Of a stretch of 64,000 bases of DNA, positions 17,237 to 25,488 are shown in pieces (within the stretch, counting starts at the first letter, position 1; each line of letters starts with the position of its first letter). A program made the translations under genes and the position numbers. The stretch spans positions 1,736,001 through 1,800,000 of the forward strand of contig NZ_CP134195.1 in the NCBI RefSeq assembly GCF_031585635.1, given 5' to 3'. The notes below the pieces were generated by a model. It ran no database searches. It was not told the origin of the DNA and was given only the letters and a program-made list of their open reading frames with translations. The DNA is from Paraburkholderia sp. FT54. GTDB taxonomy: Bacteria; Pseudomonadota; Gammaproteobacteria; Burkholderiales; Burkholderiaceae.

Positions 17237-18109
17237 TCAATGCAATTCGAGCCACATCGGCTGATGATCCGACGACTGGCTGTGCGGGTCCACCTCACAG
17301 GCCGCAATCCGCGCTGTCAGATCGTCCGTCACAAAGATGAAGTCGCAGGCGAATGGACCATCCGGCCACTGCTCGTGATCGTATAGCCCCACGGTCGGGG
17401 CTCGCGGCGCGCGAGGGTGCGCGCTGGCCCACGCATCGACAAAGCGCGGGGCATCGGCAATGGGTTCAAGCATCCGGCAATATGCGCTGCTTTCGTACGC
17501 ACTGTTAAAGTCGCCACAGACAATCGCGCTCACAGGCCGCGCCGTGTCGGAAAACGGGCTGTCGATTTTTTCCGCCTTCGCGGGCGCTCGCGCGTGGTCG
17601 CATGCTTCCCTGTGCAGTTCCCGCAACCTGGCGAGTTGCGCGAGGCGCTGCGTCTCCGAATAAAACTCGAGATGCGTGGAGACCACCCGTATCGCGCCGA
17701 TATCGGTTTCGAGCACGGCTTCGAGCGCCACCCTCATCATCGACGGTTTGGCGGGATCCGCAGGCCAGGGCAGGGAGTGGCGCAGCACCTGCCTGACGGG
17801 TAGCCGCGTCACGATCGCATTGCCGAACTGACGCCGATGGCGGCTCGCCCCGAGCGCCGGGAGATCCGAGCCCACTGCGTCGAGTACCGTGAATGCCGGA
17901 AGCAACGCGGCCAGTTCGGCGAATTGATCGGCGGATGGCCCGCCGGCCAAACCGCCCGACGCCGGATCCTCATGAAAACCGCGCGTGACTTCCTGCATGC
18001 ACATGACGTCGAAATCGGACAGCGCGCGCGCTTCGTGCACGATTCGTGTGAGGTCGACGCGGCCGTCCACGCCGCGTCCCCACTGAACATTCCAGTCGAT
18101 GAGTTTCAT
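17237..18109 (-). CDS. Endonuclease/exonuclease/phosphatase family protein
   Basis: A 290-residue EEP-fold hydrolase, the superfamily of AP endonucleases, DNase I and phosphodiesterases. Catalytic landmarks are present: MKLIDWNVQWGRG (Asn), MCMQEV (Glu, metal), VVSTHLEFYS (His), VCGDFNSAY (Asp, Asn), and the terminal SDHQPMWLEL (Asp, His). There is no signal peptide, so it acts in the cytoplasm. It could act on nucleic acid or on a small phosphodiester; the sequence does not decide. Its surroundings include several DNA-repair-like genes. Confidence 0.85.
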   Translation of the reverse strand: MKLIDWNVQWGRGVDGRVDLTRIVHEARALSDFDVMCMQEVTRGFHEDPASGGLAGGPSADQFAELAALLPAFTVLDAVGSDLPALGASRHRRQFGNAIVTRLPVRQVLRHSLPWPADPAKPSMMRVALEAVLETDIGAIRVVSTHLEFYSETQRLAQLARLRELHREACDHARAPAKAEKIDSPFSDTARPVSAIVCGDFNSAYESSAYCRMLEPIADAPRFVDAWASAHPRAPRAPTVGLYDHEQWPDGPFACDFIFVTDDLTARIAACEVDPHSQSSDHQPMWLELH

Positions 18110-18273
18110 GATGCTTGCTTATCCACCTCGCTCATTCAGGTTAACCGGCACAAGGGATTGAGATGAGCCACTACAACGGCGAAAAGCAGCGTGCGCGCCG
18201 GACATCGCCTTTCGAACCTCGCGCGCGCCACGGCCATCCGACGACACCGGCGCGCCGTGTCGAGCGCGATGGC

Positions 18274-18867
18274 TCAGTCCGCGGGACCCAGATAGCCCGG
18301 CAGTCCCAGCGCCGCCTTGCTCTTTGCCAGCCTGAGCCCTTCGTCCAGTAGCGCTGCGAACTTCTTGTCGCTGTCTGGCCGCGGCAGATTCGAGCGAAAG
18401 AAATCGGCCCATCGGAATTCTTCCAGAGGGACACTGGTTTTTTCGTAGCCGCCGGCATCGCGGACCGCTGCCGCGAGACTGCGATACTCGTCATCCGGCA
18501 GAGCCCAGATGTGTTCCGGCAAATCGGAAAACGGCCGGCGTCGGCCTTCAGCGTCATACGGGAAAGTCCACCGTTCGTTTTCCATGCTCAGCCAGAAAGC
18601 AGCCGGCGAGTAAGTCGACAGATCCCTGACCAGGACGATCGGCACAGACTTGATGCCCACATGCCAGAGCGCGGCGGCCACGTGATGATGATCGATCGCA
18701 AACGGCGCGCCGTTCGGTCCGTAGACGACGGGTATCGGTTTCTCAGCGATGGCCATCTCCAGATCGTGCCCGCTCAGCGCTTCGTATTGTTTGATTTTTT
18801 CGCGCACTTCCCGCGCGCCGTGTGTCAGTTGGGTGGGACGCAGCTGGTCGATTTTTAGTGTAGTCAT
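18274..18867 (-). CDS. ParB-like (ParBc_2) protein
   Basis: A 197-residue protein of the ParB/sulfiredoxin-like group. The diagnostic part is LRPTQLTHGAREVREKIKQYEAL... IPVVYGPNGAPFAIDHHHVAAALWHVGIKSVPIVLVRDLS, where IDHHH parallels the GHRR/GxxR nucleotide-binding box of the ParB fold. The C-terminal half is an extra domain with aromatic residues. Start ATG 18867 is preceded by AGGAGACAGG. Stand-alone ParBc_2 proteins are not plasmid-partition proteins as far as is known; their enzymatic role is uncharacterised. Confidence 0.75.
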   Translation of the reverse strand: MTTLKIDQLRPTQLTHGAREVREKIKQYEALSGHDLEMAIAEKPIPVVYGPNGAPFAIDHHHVAAALWHVGIKSVPIVLVRDLSTYSPAAFWLSMENERWTFPYDAEGRRRPFSDLPEHIWALPDDEYRSLAAAVRDAGGYEKTSVPLEEFRWADFFRSNLPRPDSDKKFAALLDEGLRLAKSKAALGLPGYLGPAD

Positions 18868-19219
18868 GCCTGTCTCCTATCCGCGAACATCGTTACCGCG
18901 TCGAGCGTTACCGCGTCGAACGCGGATGCGGCGCCCGCGAATCATGCCGTTCGCGCGATGCCTGATCTGATCCCTGCCGCAAGATGCGTGCCGTCGGAGG
19001 CAAGGCCGGCGTGTGGCGACGAGCCGGACCTGGAGCGGCGCAATCGCGGTGGACTGTCACGGCCGGCCCGGCGCTCCCGAGGCGTCGACAGCGGGGAAGA
19101 TCAGGCTCACCCGGGCCTGCGTCTTGCGTCGAGTCAAGCCATAACGGCACGTAATCAGTTAGCAGGCGTTGCATCCTCCGACACGCCGCGCAACGTTTTG
19201 CGGCGCACCGAAACCGACC
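18868..19219. other. Intergenic region with a short direct repeat
   Basis: 352 bases between the divergent ParB-like gene and udgX. CGTTACCGCGTCGA occurs twice in tandem (18891-18904 and 18906-18919). No gene is supported. Confidence 0.4.
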
Positions 19220-19879
19220 ATGGCCGACGACAAACTCAAGCGCCGAACGCGCGGCAGCACGCAGTCCGATCCGGATGTCGAACGCGACCAGCAACCGGCG
19301 ACGTTGGACGAATGCCGCCGCTGCGCGCTGTGGTGCAATGCGACACAGCCGGTGCCCGGCGAAGGGCCGAAGCACGCGGCCATCATGTTGATCGGCGAGC
19401 AGCCGGGGGATGCTGAAGACTTGCAGGGCAGACCGTTCGTCGGACCGGCGGGAGCACTGCTCGACAAAGCGCTCGACGAAGCCGGGCTGGAACGCAAGGA
19501 AGTCTATGTCACGAACGCCGTCAAACATTTCAAGTGGACGCCGCGTGGCAAGCGTCGCATGCACAAGACGCCGGGACAGCGAGAGATCGAAGCATGCGGA
19601 TACTGGCTTGAACAGGAACTCCGGACCACAGGGGCGCACGTGATCGTTGCGTTAGGCGCCACCGCGCTAAAGGCGGTACTGGACGATTCGCACGCCCGGT
19701 TGCAGGACGCGCTCTGCAAAACGATCGAACACGACGAGCGGACGGTGGTTGCGACCTATCATCCGTCGTTCGCATTGCGCGCGCCCGATCCCGCGACGCG
19801 GCAACGCGTGTATGACACGATTGTCGCGGCCCTTCAGGCCGCGCACGAGTTGAGCCGTCAGCGCAAACTGTCCAACTGA
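19220..19879 (+). CDS. udgX: UdgX, heme-like cross-linking uracil-DNA binding protein
   Basis: A 219-residue member of the UdgX branch of the uracil-DNA glycosylase superfamily. The active-site segment GEQPGDAEDLQGRPFVGPAG (residues 59-78) and the defining KRRMH (111-115) are present; in studied UdgX proteins the His of this KRRIH-type loop bonds covalently to the abasic deoxyribose after uracil removal. Cys32, Cys35 and later Cys residues can hold the iron-sulfur cluster. Late HPSF is the usual C-terminal motif. Start ATG 19220 replaces a weaker upstream start at 19169. A second UdgX is fused to DUF4130 at 25489-26964. Confidence 0.9.
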   Translation: MADDKLKRRTRGSTQSDPDVERDQQPATLDECRRCALWCNATQPVPGEGPKHAAIMLIGEQPGDAEDLQGRPFVGPAGALLDKALDEAGLERKEVYVTNAVKHFKWTPRGKRRMHKTPGQREIEACGYWLEQELRTTGAHVIVALGATALKAVLDDSHARLQDALCKTIEHDERTVVATYHPSFALRAPDPATRQRVYDTIVAALQAAHELSRQRKLSN

Positions 19880-19911
19880 TGCGGTGTTCCGCGCTGGAAG
19901 GCGTCTTGCCG

Positions 19912-20817
19912 TTATGCCGCCGAATGCGCTGCTTGCAGGCCAAGTCGTTGCATCAGCCGCTGCGCGTCGAAGGGCGCGTGTGTTTTGGCATCGTTGTCGA
20001 AATAGCAGTAGACGTCCCGTCGCGCCCGCGCGGGTGGATGAAGATGCGGCGCGATCAGCCGCGCGTGGGTGGGCTGCGAACCGCGGCGCCATGCGTCGAT
20101 CCGGGCGGCCCAGTCGTCCAGAGCGTCGTCAGCGTAGGCGCCGGCGTACCGCGATTCGGTGCCATGCATCCGAATGTAGACGAAGTCAGCGGTAAGGTCT
20201 TCGGCCAGCGGCCACGGTTCGGTGGAATCGGAAACTACCAGTGCGACTTCGTATTGCCTGAGCATCTCGACGAAGGCGGGGTCCAGAAAACTGGCGTGGC
20301 GTATTTCGACGGCATGGCGCAGTGTCCGCTTGCGGTCCACCGAGGCATATGGCGTCTTGACACGCTCATCGTGTTGCGTTGCCAAAGAGAGCGCGGCCGC
20401 GGTGTCGCGGGGCAGAAAACGTAAAAAGCGTTCCATCGCCGCGGGCTCGAAGCCAAACGAGGGCGGGAACTGCCACAGTATGGGTCCCAGTTTTTCGTTC
20501 AGGGCAAGCAGCCCCTGCGCGAAAAAGTTGGCGCTGGCAACTCGCGCGCTGTCGTCGCGGAAACGCAATAGATGGGTCAGATATCGCGCGCCTTTCACAC
20601 TGAAGACAAAGTCGGCAGGGGTCTCGGCGTACCAATGCCGCCAACTGTCGAGCGACTGAAGGCTGTAATGCGTACCATTGATCTCGATGGTCTGAAAAAG
20701 CGAGGACGCAAACTGCAATTCGGCGGCCTGTCGCAGCCCATGGGGATAGAAACTATCTCTCCATCCCTTGTAGCGCCAACCAGAAATGCCGATGCGTACG
20801 TCGCCAACCTGTTTCAT
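19912..20817 (-). CDS. DUF72 family protein
   Basis: A 301-residue TIM-barrel-like protein of the DUF72 family. Typical motifs are IGISGWRYKGWRDSFYP at the N terminus, FQTIEINGTHYSLQ, FVFSVKGARYLTHLLR, LGPILWQFPPSF and DFVYIRMHG. Length is normal. The family's activity is not established; iron-sulfur binding has been suggested for some members. It converges on udgX with 32 bases between stops, so the two are not in one operon. Confidence 0.88.
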   Translation of the reverse strand: MKQVGDVRIGISGWRYKGWRDSFYPHGLRQAAELQFASSLFQTIEINGTHYSLQSLDSWRHWYAETPADFVFSVKGARYLTHLLRFRDDSARVASANFFAQGLLALNEKLGPILWQFPPSFGFEPAAMERFLRFLPRDTAAALSLATQHDERVKTPYASVDRKRTLRHAVEIRHASFLDPAFVEMLRQYEVALVVSDSTEPWPLAEDLTADFVYIRMHGTESRYAGAYADDALDDWAARIDAWRRGSQPTHARLIAPHLHPPARARRDVYCYFDNDAKTHAPFDAQRLMQRLGLQAAHSAA

Positions 20818-21032
20818 GGATATTCGCGCGATTGCATGCGTAGACTGAATTCAGATGAAGTCAGCAACGCCTGTTCCCATGAGCGCCGGGACACGATGAT
20901 GGCGTCGGTAGTGGATTGGGCTTCAGCGCCGAATGCCGGTCGGCAGTCGTGATAGGCTGGCGCTGGTCCACGAGGTATGGGCCGTGTGACTGCCCGGCGA
21001 TAAGCAGCGGGACCATCAAGGAGTAAGAACTC

Positions 21033-21539
21033 GTGCCGAAAGCGTCTCCATCAACTCCGTTTGGAATTTTCGAGCGGGTGGTCGTCAGCCTCTATGACGG
21101 CGGCGTCCTGTCGCCGGCGGTGCTCGAGCGGATCATTGGCGCGTTCGCGCAAGCGGACGTCGACTGGCATGGCACCTCCGCGAGCCGTTCCGTCGATGGC
21201 CGCTCGCTGCATGAAATCGTCGTACAGACGATGTTGCCAGGCGATGACCTGCAGTCGGCTTCAACTTCGTTCATCACGGTGGTCGAACACATCGCCGGCG
21301 CCGCGCTGTCAGCTAGCGCTGTAAGTGAAACTGCCAAAGAGGCTGAACCGCGACGCGGCAGAAGCAGAAAAACGGCCGGCGCCGACGAAGACACGGGTAC
21401 GGATGAACTGCTTGCGCAGTTGTCCGGCAGTGCGCAACCGGGCAAGCGCCGCCGCTCGAACAAAGTCGCTACGCCGGCCAGTTCGGGCAGCTTCAATCCG
21501 TTTCTGAATGCAGCGCTGCCGCGTGCGAGGAAGTCGTGA
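21033..21539 (+). CDS. Hypothetical protein with basic disordered tail
   Basis: A 168-residue protein. The first 95 residues look folded (FERVVVSLYDGGVLSPAVLERIIGAFAQADVDW...LHEIVVQTMLPG); the remainder is a charged, Ala/Ser/Arg-rich tail ending NPFLNAALPRARKS. The start is GTG 21033 behind AAGGAGTAAG, a good ribosome-binding site. I do not recognise a family. Codon use fits the host. It is preceded by a promoter-length gap and not obviously co-transcribed with the sigma factor gene. Confidence 0.65.
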   Translation: MPKASPSTPFGIFERVVVSLYDGGVLSPAVLERIIGAFAQADVDWHGTSASRSVDGRSLHEIVVQTMLPGDDLQSASTSFITVVEHIAGAALSASAVSETAKEAEPRRGRSRKTAGADEDTGTDELLAQLSGSAQPGKRRRSNKVATPASSGSFNPFLNAALPRARKS

Positions 21540-21827
21540 CAGCCGCTCGGGCTAAGAGGTGGCGCGACACGGCGTGGAGATCTGCCGGCGCGCCAGTGTC
21601 GGGGGAGTACGGACAGTGCTTGATAAGTTTCGCCGCTGCGGGAGCGGCTGACTCAGAAGTGTGACGCAGACATCACAGCCGATCGTCGGGCCATCTCATG
21701 CGCATGTGCATGCTGTGTCGTAAGGGCAATGCCGGGCGTTCGAGCGTTGCGCCTTCGGGTCAATATCTCGCTGGCGGCAATCCGTTCGGGCCGCGTTTGT
21801 GCTTTCAACCTAAGAGGAAGTCTGTGC

Positions 21828-22709
21828 ATGGACGACGACGTACGTGCCTTTAACGGGCTGCGCCCGCGACTGCAGAAGATTGCGTATCGAATGCTGGGAT
21901 CGGTTGCCGAGGCCGAAGATATCGTGCAGGACGTTTGGCTGCGTTGGCATGCGACAGCCCGTGAAGCCATCGATAACGCCGAGGCGTGGCTGGTCGCGGT
22001 CACGACGCGGATGTCCATCGACCGTCTGCGCGCGGCGAAGATTCAACGCGAACACTACGCGGGCATCTGGTTGCCCGAACCGCAGATGACGGACTTCCCG
22101 GCTACGCCGGAGGAGGCCACGGAGCGCGCCGACGACGTCTCCGTGGCTTTTCTGATGCTGCTCGAACGGCTGACGCCGGAAGCACGCGCGGCGTTCCTGC
22201 TGCGCGAAGTATTCGACGCCAACTATGACGAAGTCGCACAAGCCATCGGCAAGACGGAGGCGGCGTGCCGTCAGTTGGTGAGCCGTGCAAAAACGCAGCT
22301 GCGCGACGAACGTCCACGTCATGTGGTACCGCGCGAGACGCATCTGCGCCTGCTGCGAACCTTCGCGCACGCGCTGGAGCGCGCCGATTTCCCCGCGATC
22401 AACGCATTGCTGGCCGAAGACGCGATGCTGATCGGCGACGGTGGCGGCAAAGTGCAGAGCTTCCCGAAACCGATGGCGGGCGGCCGGCGCATCGCGCAGC
22501 TTTTCTACGCATCGTCGCGGCGTTATGGCAGCGGCCTGAGCGTCAAGCTCGTGGCGCTCAACGGTCAATGGGCGCTGTTGCGCTTTATCGAAGGCAAACT
22601 CGAATCGGCACAGTCGTTCGAAACGGATGGCGAGCGCATCGTTCGGATCCATGTGCAGCGCAACCCTGACAAGCTCGCCCGCATCGCGGCGGCATATGCC
22701 GACGACTGA
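21828..22709 (+). CDS. ECF41-type RNA polymerase sigma factor
   Basis: A 293-residue extracytoplasmic-function sigma factor with a fused SnoaL-like C-terminal domain. Sigma region 2 (MLGSVAEAEDIVQDVWLRW, residues 22-40) and region 4 (ANYDEVAQAIGKTEAACRQLVSRAK) flank the linker motif WLPEP at 81-85; DGGGK at 204-208 lies in the C-terminal extension. These WLPEP and DGGGR/K motifs define group ECF41, in which the extension substitutes for an anti-sigma factor. The ATG at 21828 has AAGAGGAAG upstream. No anti-sigma gene is next to it. A consensus ECF41 promoter lies 124 bases downstream of its stop. Confidence 0.9.
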   Translation: MDDDVRAFNGLRPRLQKIAYRMLGSVAEAEDIVQDVWLRWHATAREAIDNAEAWLVAVTTRMSIDRLRAAKIQREHYAGIWLPEPQMTDFPATPEEATERADDVSVAFLMLLERLTPEARAAFLLREVFDANYDEVAQAIGKTEAACRQLVSRAKTQLRDERPRHVVPRETHLRLLRTFAHALERADFPAINALLAEDAMLIGDGGGKVQSFPKPMAGGRRIAQLFYASSRRYGSGLSVKLVALNGQWALLRFIEGKLESAQSFETDGERIVRIHVQRNPDKLARIAAAYADD

Positions 22710-22832
22710 ACGCCGATCTCTCGCCGGCTGTGGATTCTGTCTGGACATGCACGTAAAGGACGCGCGAATGCGCGGCGAGCGCGCGCCGCATCATTCAGGG
22801 ACGCACTACCATGCTTTAAAAACGGTGGACCC

Positions 22833-22859
22833 TGTCACAAATGGCAGCGCAGATACGTC
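22833..22859 (+). promoter_or_regulatory. Putative ECF41 sigma-factor promoter
   Basis: TGTCACA at 22833-22839 and CGTC at 22856-22859 are separated by exactly 16 bases, which is the consensus I recall for ECF41 target promoters. It points toward the LysR gene and lies between that gene and the ECF41 gene. With the -10 element at 22856, transcription would start near 22865, favouring the ATG at 22892 as the LysR start. Confidence 0.65.
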
Positions 22860-22891
22860 TAGTCGCTATGGACTTCACGACTCGCGCTTCC

Positions 22892-23893
22892 ATGTCAGAC
22901 TACCCACCACGCCGCCCCATCGCCAGCGCCGCCGATCCGTTCGCATGCAGCTTTGCGACCAGCTACGCCGGCGTCGTTTCCTTTCTCGCCGTTGCCAACG
23001 AAGGCAGCTTTGCCCGTGCGGGCGATCGTCTCGGGATCGCGCGTTCCTCCGTTAGCCGCAATGTGCAGAAACTCGAGGCTCAGCTCGACGCGCGCCTGTT
23101 CCTGCGCACGACCCGCAGCACGTCGTTGACGCGCGAGGGGGAACTCTTCTACGAGAACTGTCAGCCTGGCATAGAGCGCATCGCCCAGGCGCTGGAAGAC
23201 ATGCGGGAACTGCGCAACGGGCCGCCGCGCGGCCATCTGCGCATCGTCTCGACACCGGGCTTCGGCCGCAAGATCGTCGCGCCGCTGCTGCGGGGCTTTC
23301 ATTCGCGCTATCCCGAGATCGCCCTCGAATTGCTGCTGAACGACCGGCCCGCCGACTTTACCGCCGATCGCGTCGACGTTGCGTTTCGCGACGGGCGCAT
23401 GGAAGACAGCGGGATCGTGGCGCGCCAGCTGATTCCGATGCAGATGCTCGTCTGCGCGTCGCCCGGTTATGCGCGAAGACACGGATTACCGCGGCACGTC
23501 GATGAACTGGCGGATCATCGCTGCATCAATTTCCTGACCGCGTCCGGGCGCATCAGTGAGTGGGAGTTCAAGGTCGACGGTCTGCCGCAGCGGCGCCAGC
23601 CCGTCGCGCAGCACACATTCAACGACCCGGATCTGATCGTGCAGGCAGTGCTCGACGGGCTGGGCATCGCGCAGTTGCCTGCGCATCAGGTTTGCGATCT
23701 GCTGGGCGACGGGCAGCTGGTCAGTTGTCTCGCGCAGCACGCACCGGAAGACAGCGGCCACTACATCTGCTATCTCAGCCGCAAACAACTTCCTGCCCGG
23801 GTCCGCGTGTTCATCGACTATATGACCGAGCACACGAGAGCGCTCGACCTGCAGTGTCTGACGACGATGACGGCGTTACCGACGCTCGAGTGA
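22892..23893 (+). CDS. LysR-family transcriptional regulator
   Basis: A roughly 333-residue LysR regulator. The helix-turn-helix is FLAVANEGSFARAGDRLGIARSSVSRNVQKLEAQLDARLFLRTTRSTSLT, followed by the effector-binding domain with HLRIVSTPGFGRKIVAPLLRGF and DGLGIAQLPAHQV. The frame is open from 22841, but starts at 22841 and 22868 lie within or right at the putative ECF41 promoter, so ATG 22892 is preferred. It may therefore be produced under ECF41 control and could regulate the SDR-like and Ohr genes that follow on the same strand 238 bases later. Confidence 0.85.
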   Translation: MSDYPPRRPIASAADPFACSFATSYAGVVSFLAVANEGSFARAGDRLGIARSSVSRNVQKLEAQLDARLFLRTTRSTSLTREGELFYENCQPGIERIAQALEDMRELRNGPPRGHLRIVSTPGFGRKIVAPLLRGFHSRYPEIALELLLNDRPADFTADRVDVAFRDGRMEDSGIVARQLIPMQMLVCASPGYARRHGLPRHVDELADHRCINFLTASGRISEWEFKVDGLPQRRQPVAQHTFNDPDLIVQAVLDGLGIAQLPAHQVCDLLGDGQLVSCLAQHAPEDSGHYICYLSRKQLPARVRVFIDYMTEHTRALDLQCLTTMTALPTLE

Positions 23894-24131
23894 CGGCACC
23901 CGAACTACCGTGCGTCGATTGGTGCTCCTCATGCAACACGGTGCGTCCCTTTGCGGCCCTACCGCATGACGCAGTGCATGCCTACGATGCTTCCTGTACG
24001 GAGGGCACGCGAATCGCGGCTAGTCCGGCAAAGCACCGGCAAACCCATCCGCACCGTCCGCTATGCGATGCCAAGCCGGAGTCGAAAAACAGGCGGTGCG
24101 GGAGCCGCTCACAAGCTCTTGGAGAGACATC

Positions 24132-24887
24132 ATGAAAATCGTCGTGATCGGTGGTACGGGACTCATCGGCAGTAAAGTCGTCAAGAATCTTCGCGCGCGC
24201 GGTCATGCCGTCGTTGCCGCATCGCCCGCATCGGGCGTGAACACAATCACGGGCGAAGGGCTGAAGGAGGCGTTGACGGGCGCGAATGTCGTGGTCGATC
24301 TGGCCAATTCCCCATCGTTCGAAGATGCCGCCGTGCTCGAATTCTTCGAGACGGCCGGACGCAATCTGTTTGCGGCGGAGCTTGCCGCGGGCGTACAGCA
24401 TCACGTCGCGCTCTCCGTCGTCGGCACCGACAGGCTCGCGGCAAGCGGCTATTTCCGCGGCAAGATCGCGCAGGAGAAGCTGATCCGCGAATCGGGCGTG
24501 CCGTACACAATCGTCCATTCGACCCAGTTCTTCGAATTTCTTGGCGGCATTGCGCAATCGGGTGGCGACGGCCAGGACATCCGGCTGTCTCCCGCATTGT
24601 TCCAGCCGATTGCATCGGATGATGTGGCGGCAGCCGTCGCGGACTTTGCCGTCGGCGAACCGCGCAACGGTATCGCGGAGATCGCGGGTCCGGAGCGCGT
24701 GCGGCTGGCCGACATGGTGCGGCGATTCCTGTTGGCGAGCCACGATTCGCGCAAAGTCGTTGCAGACCCACGCGCCCGCTATTTCGGCGCCGAGTTGCAG
24801 GACGACACCCTTGTCCCGGGCGCAAACCCGCGTCTCGGTACGATCAACTTCGACGCGTGGTTCGCCCAGATGCAAGCCGCGACATAA
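24132..24887 (+). CDS. NAD(P)-binding NmrA/epimerase-like protein
   Basis: A 251-residue atypical short-chain dehydrogenase. It starts with the dinucleotide-binding motif VIGGTGLIGSKVV and has VVDLANSPS, HHVALSVVGTDRL and YFRGKIAQEKLIRESGVPYTIVHSTQFFEF, the pattern of NmrA-like and epimerase-like proteins. The ATG at 24132 has GGAGAG upstream. ECF41 sigma factors are typically encoded beside a carboxymuconolactone decarboxylase, oxidoreductase or epimerase (COE) gene, and this protein fits that role. It is followed 23 bases later by the Ohr gene, so the two probably form one transcript. Confidence 0.85.
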   Translation: MKIVVIGGTGLIGSKVVKNLRARGHAVVAASPASGVNTITGEGLKEALTGANVVVDLANSPSFEDAAVLEFFETAGRNLFAAELAAGVQHHVALSVVGTDRLAASGYFRGKIAQEKLIRESGVPYTIVHSTQFFEFLGGIAQSGGDGQDIRLSPALFQPIASDDVAAAVADFAVGEPRNGIAEIAGPERVRLADMVRRFLLASHDSRKVVADPRARYFGAELQDDTLVPGANPRLGTINFDAWFAQMQAAT

Positions 24888-24910
24888 GGCACGAGCCGAC
24901 GAGGCGCGCC

Positions 24911-25426
24911 ATGCCCACATTGCGTCCACCGCCGCTGACGCTGCTCGACAGGTATCACGGGCGAGACCCTCAAACGCTGTATTCGACCACCGTCACCGTA
25001 ACAGGCGGCGACGCGGGTCATGGGCGCGCGTCGGGCATTGCCCGTTCTGACGACGGCAATCTCACAGTTCACCTGCGATTGCCGAAGGCGCTGGGCGGTC
25101 CCGGCGGCGGCACCAATCCCGAGCAGCTCTTCGCGGCGGGTTACGCGGCCTGCTTTCATGGTGCACTGAGTCTGCTTGCGGCACGGGCAAGCATTCCGAT
25201 TCCCGGCGCTTCGGTGGAGGTCACCGTCGATTTCAGCCGCGATCCCATGGACGGCCTGTTCATCCTGACCGCGCAGACCCGTATTCGATTGCCCGGTGTC
25301 GAGCGTGTCGTGGCCGAGGAACTGGTCCGCAACACGGAACGCTTTTGCCCTTATACCAAGATGGCACGGCAGGGGATCGGGAATGTCGTCGCGCTTGTGC
25401 AGCAGGACGACGCCGGCAGATCGTGA
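24911..25426 (+). CDS. Organic hydroperoxide resistance (Ohr/OsmC) family protein
   Basis: A 171-residue OsmC-fold thiol peroxidase. The two redox Cys residues occur in GTNPEQLFAAGYAACFHGAL and ERFCPYTK, the classic Ohr arrangement that reduces organic and lipid hydroperoxides. The N-terminal LYSTTVTVTGGDAGHGRASG is also Ohr-like. It is slightly longer than canonical 140-residue Ohr because of an N-terminal segment of about 20 residues. It is the second gene of a likely operon with the NmrA-like protein, suggesting an oxidative-stress module linked to the ECF41 factor. Confidence 0.85.
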   Translation: MPTLRPPPLTLLDRYHGRDPQTLYSTTVTVTGGDAGHGRASGIARSDDGNLTVHLRLPKALGGPGGGTNPEQLFAAGYAACFHGALSLLAARASIPIPGASVEVTVDFSRDPMDGLFILTAQTRIRLPGVERVVAEELVRNTERFCPYTKMARQGIGNVVALVQQDDAGRS

Positions 25427-25488
25427 CGCTGCGTGAAGATTCTCTCGGAAGTTGATGTTCTACAGAGTGCGCAAAAAAGGGGCTCTGT

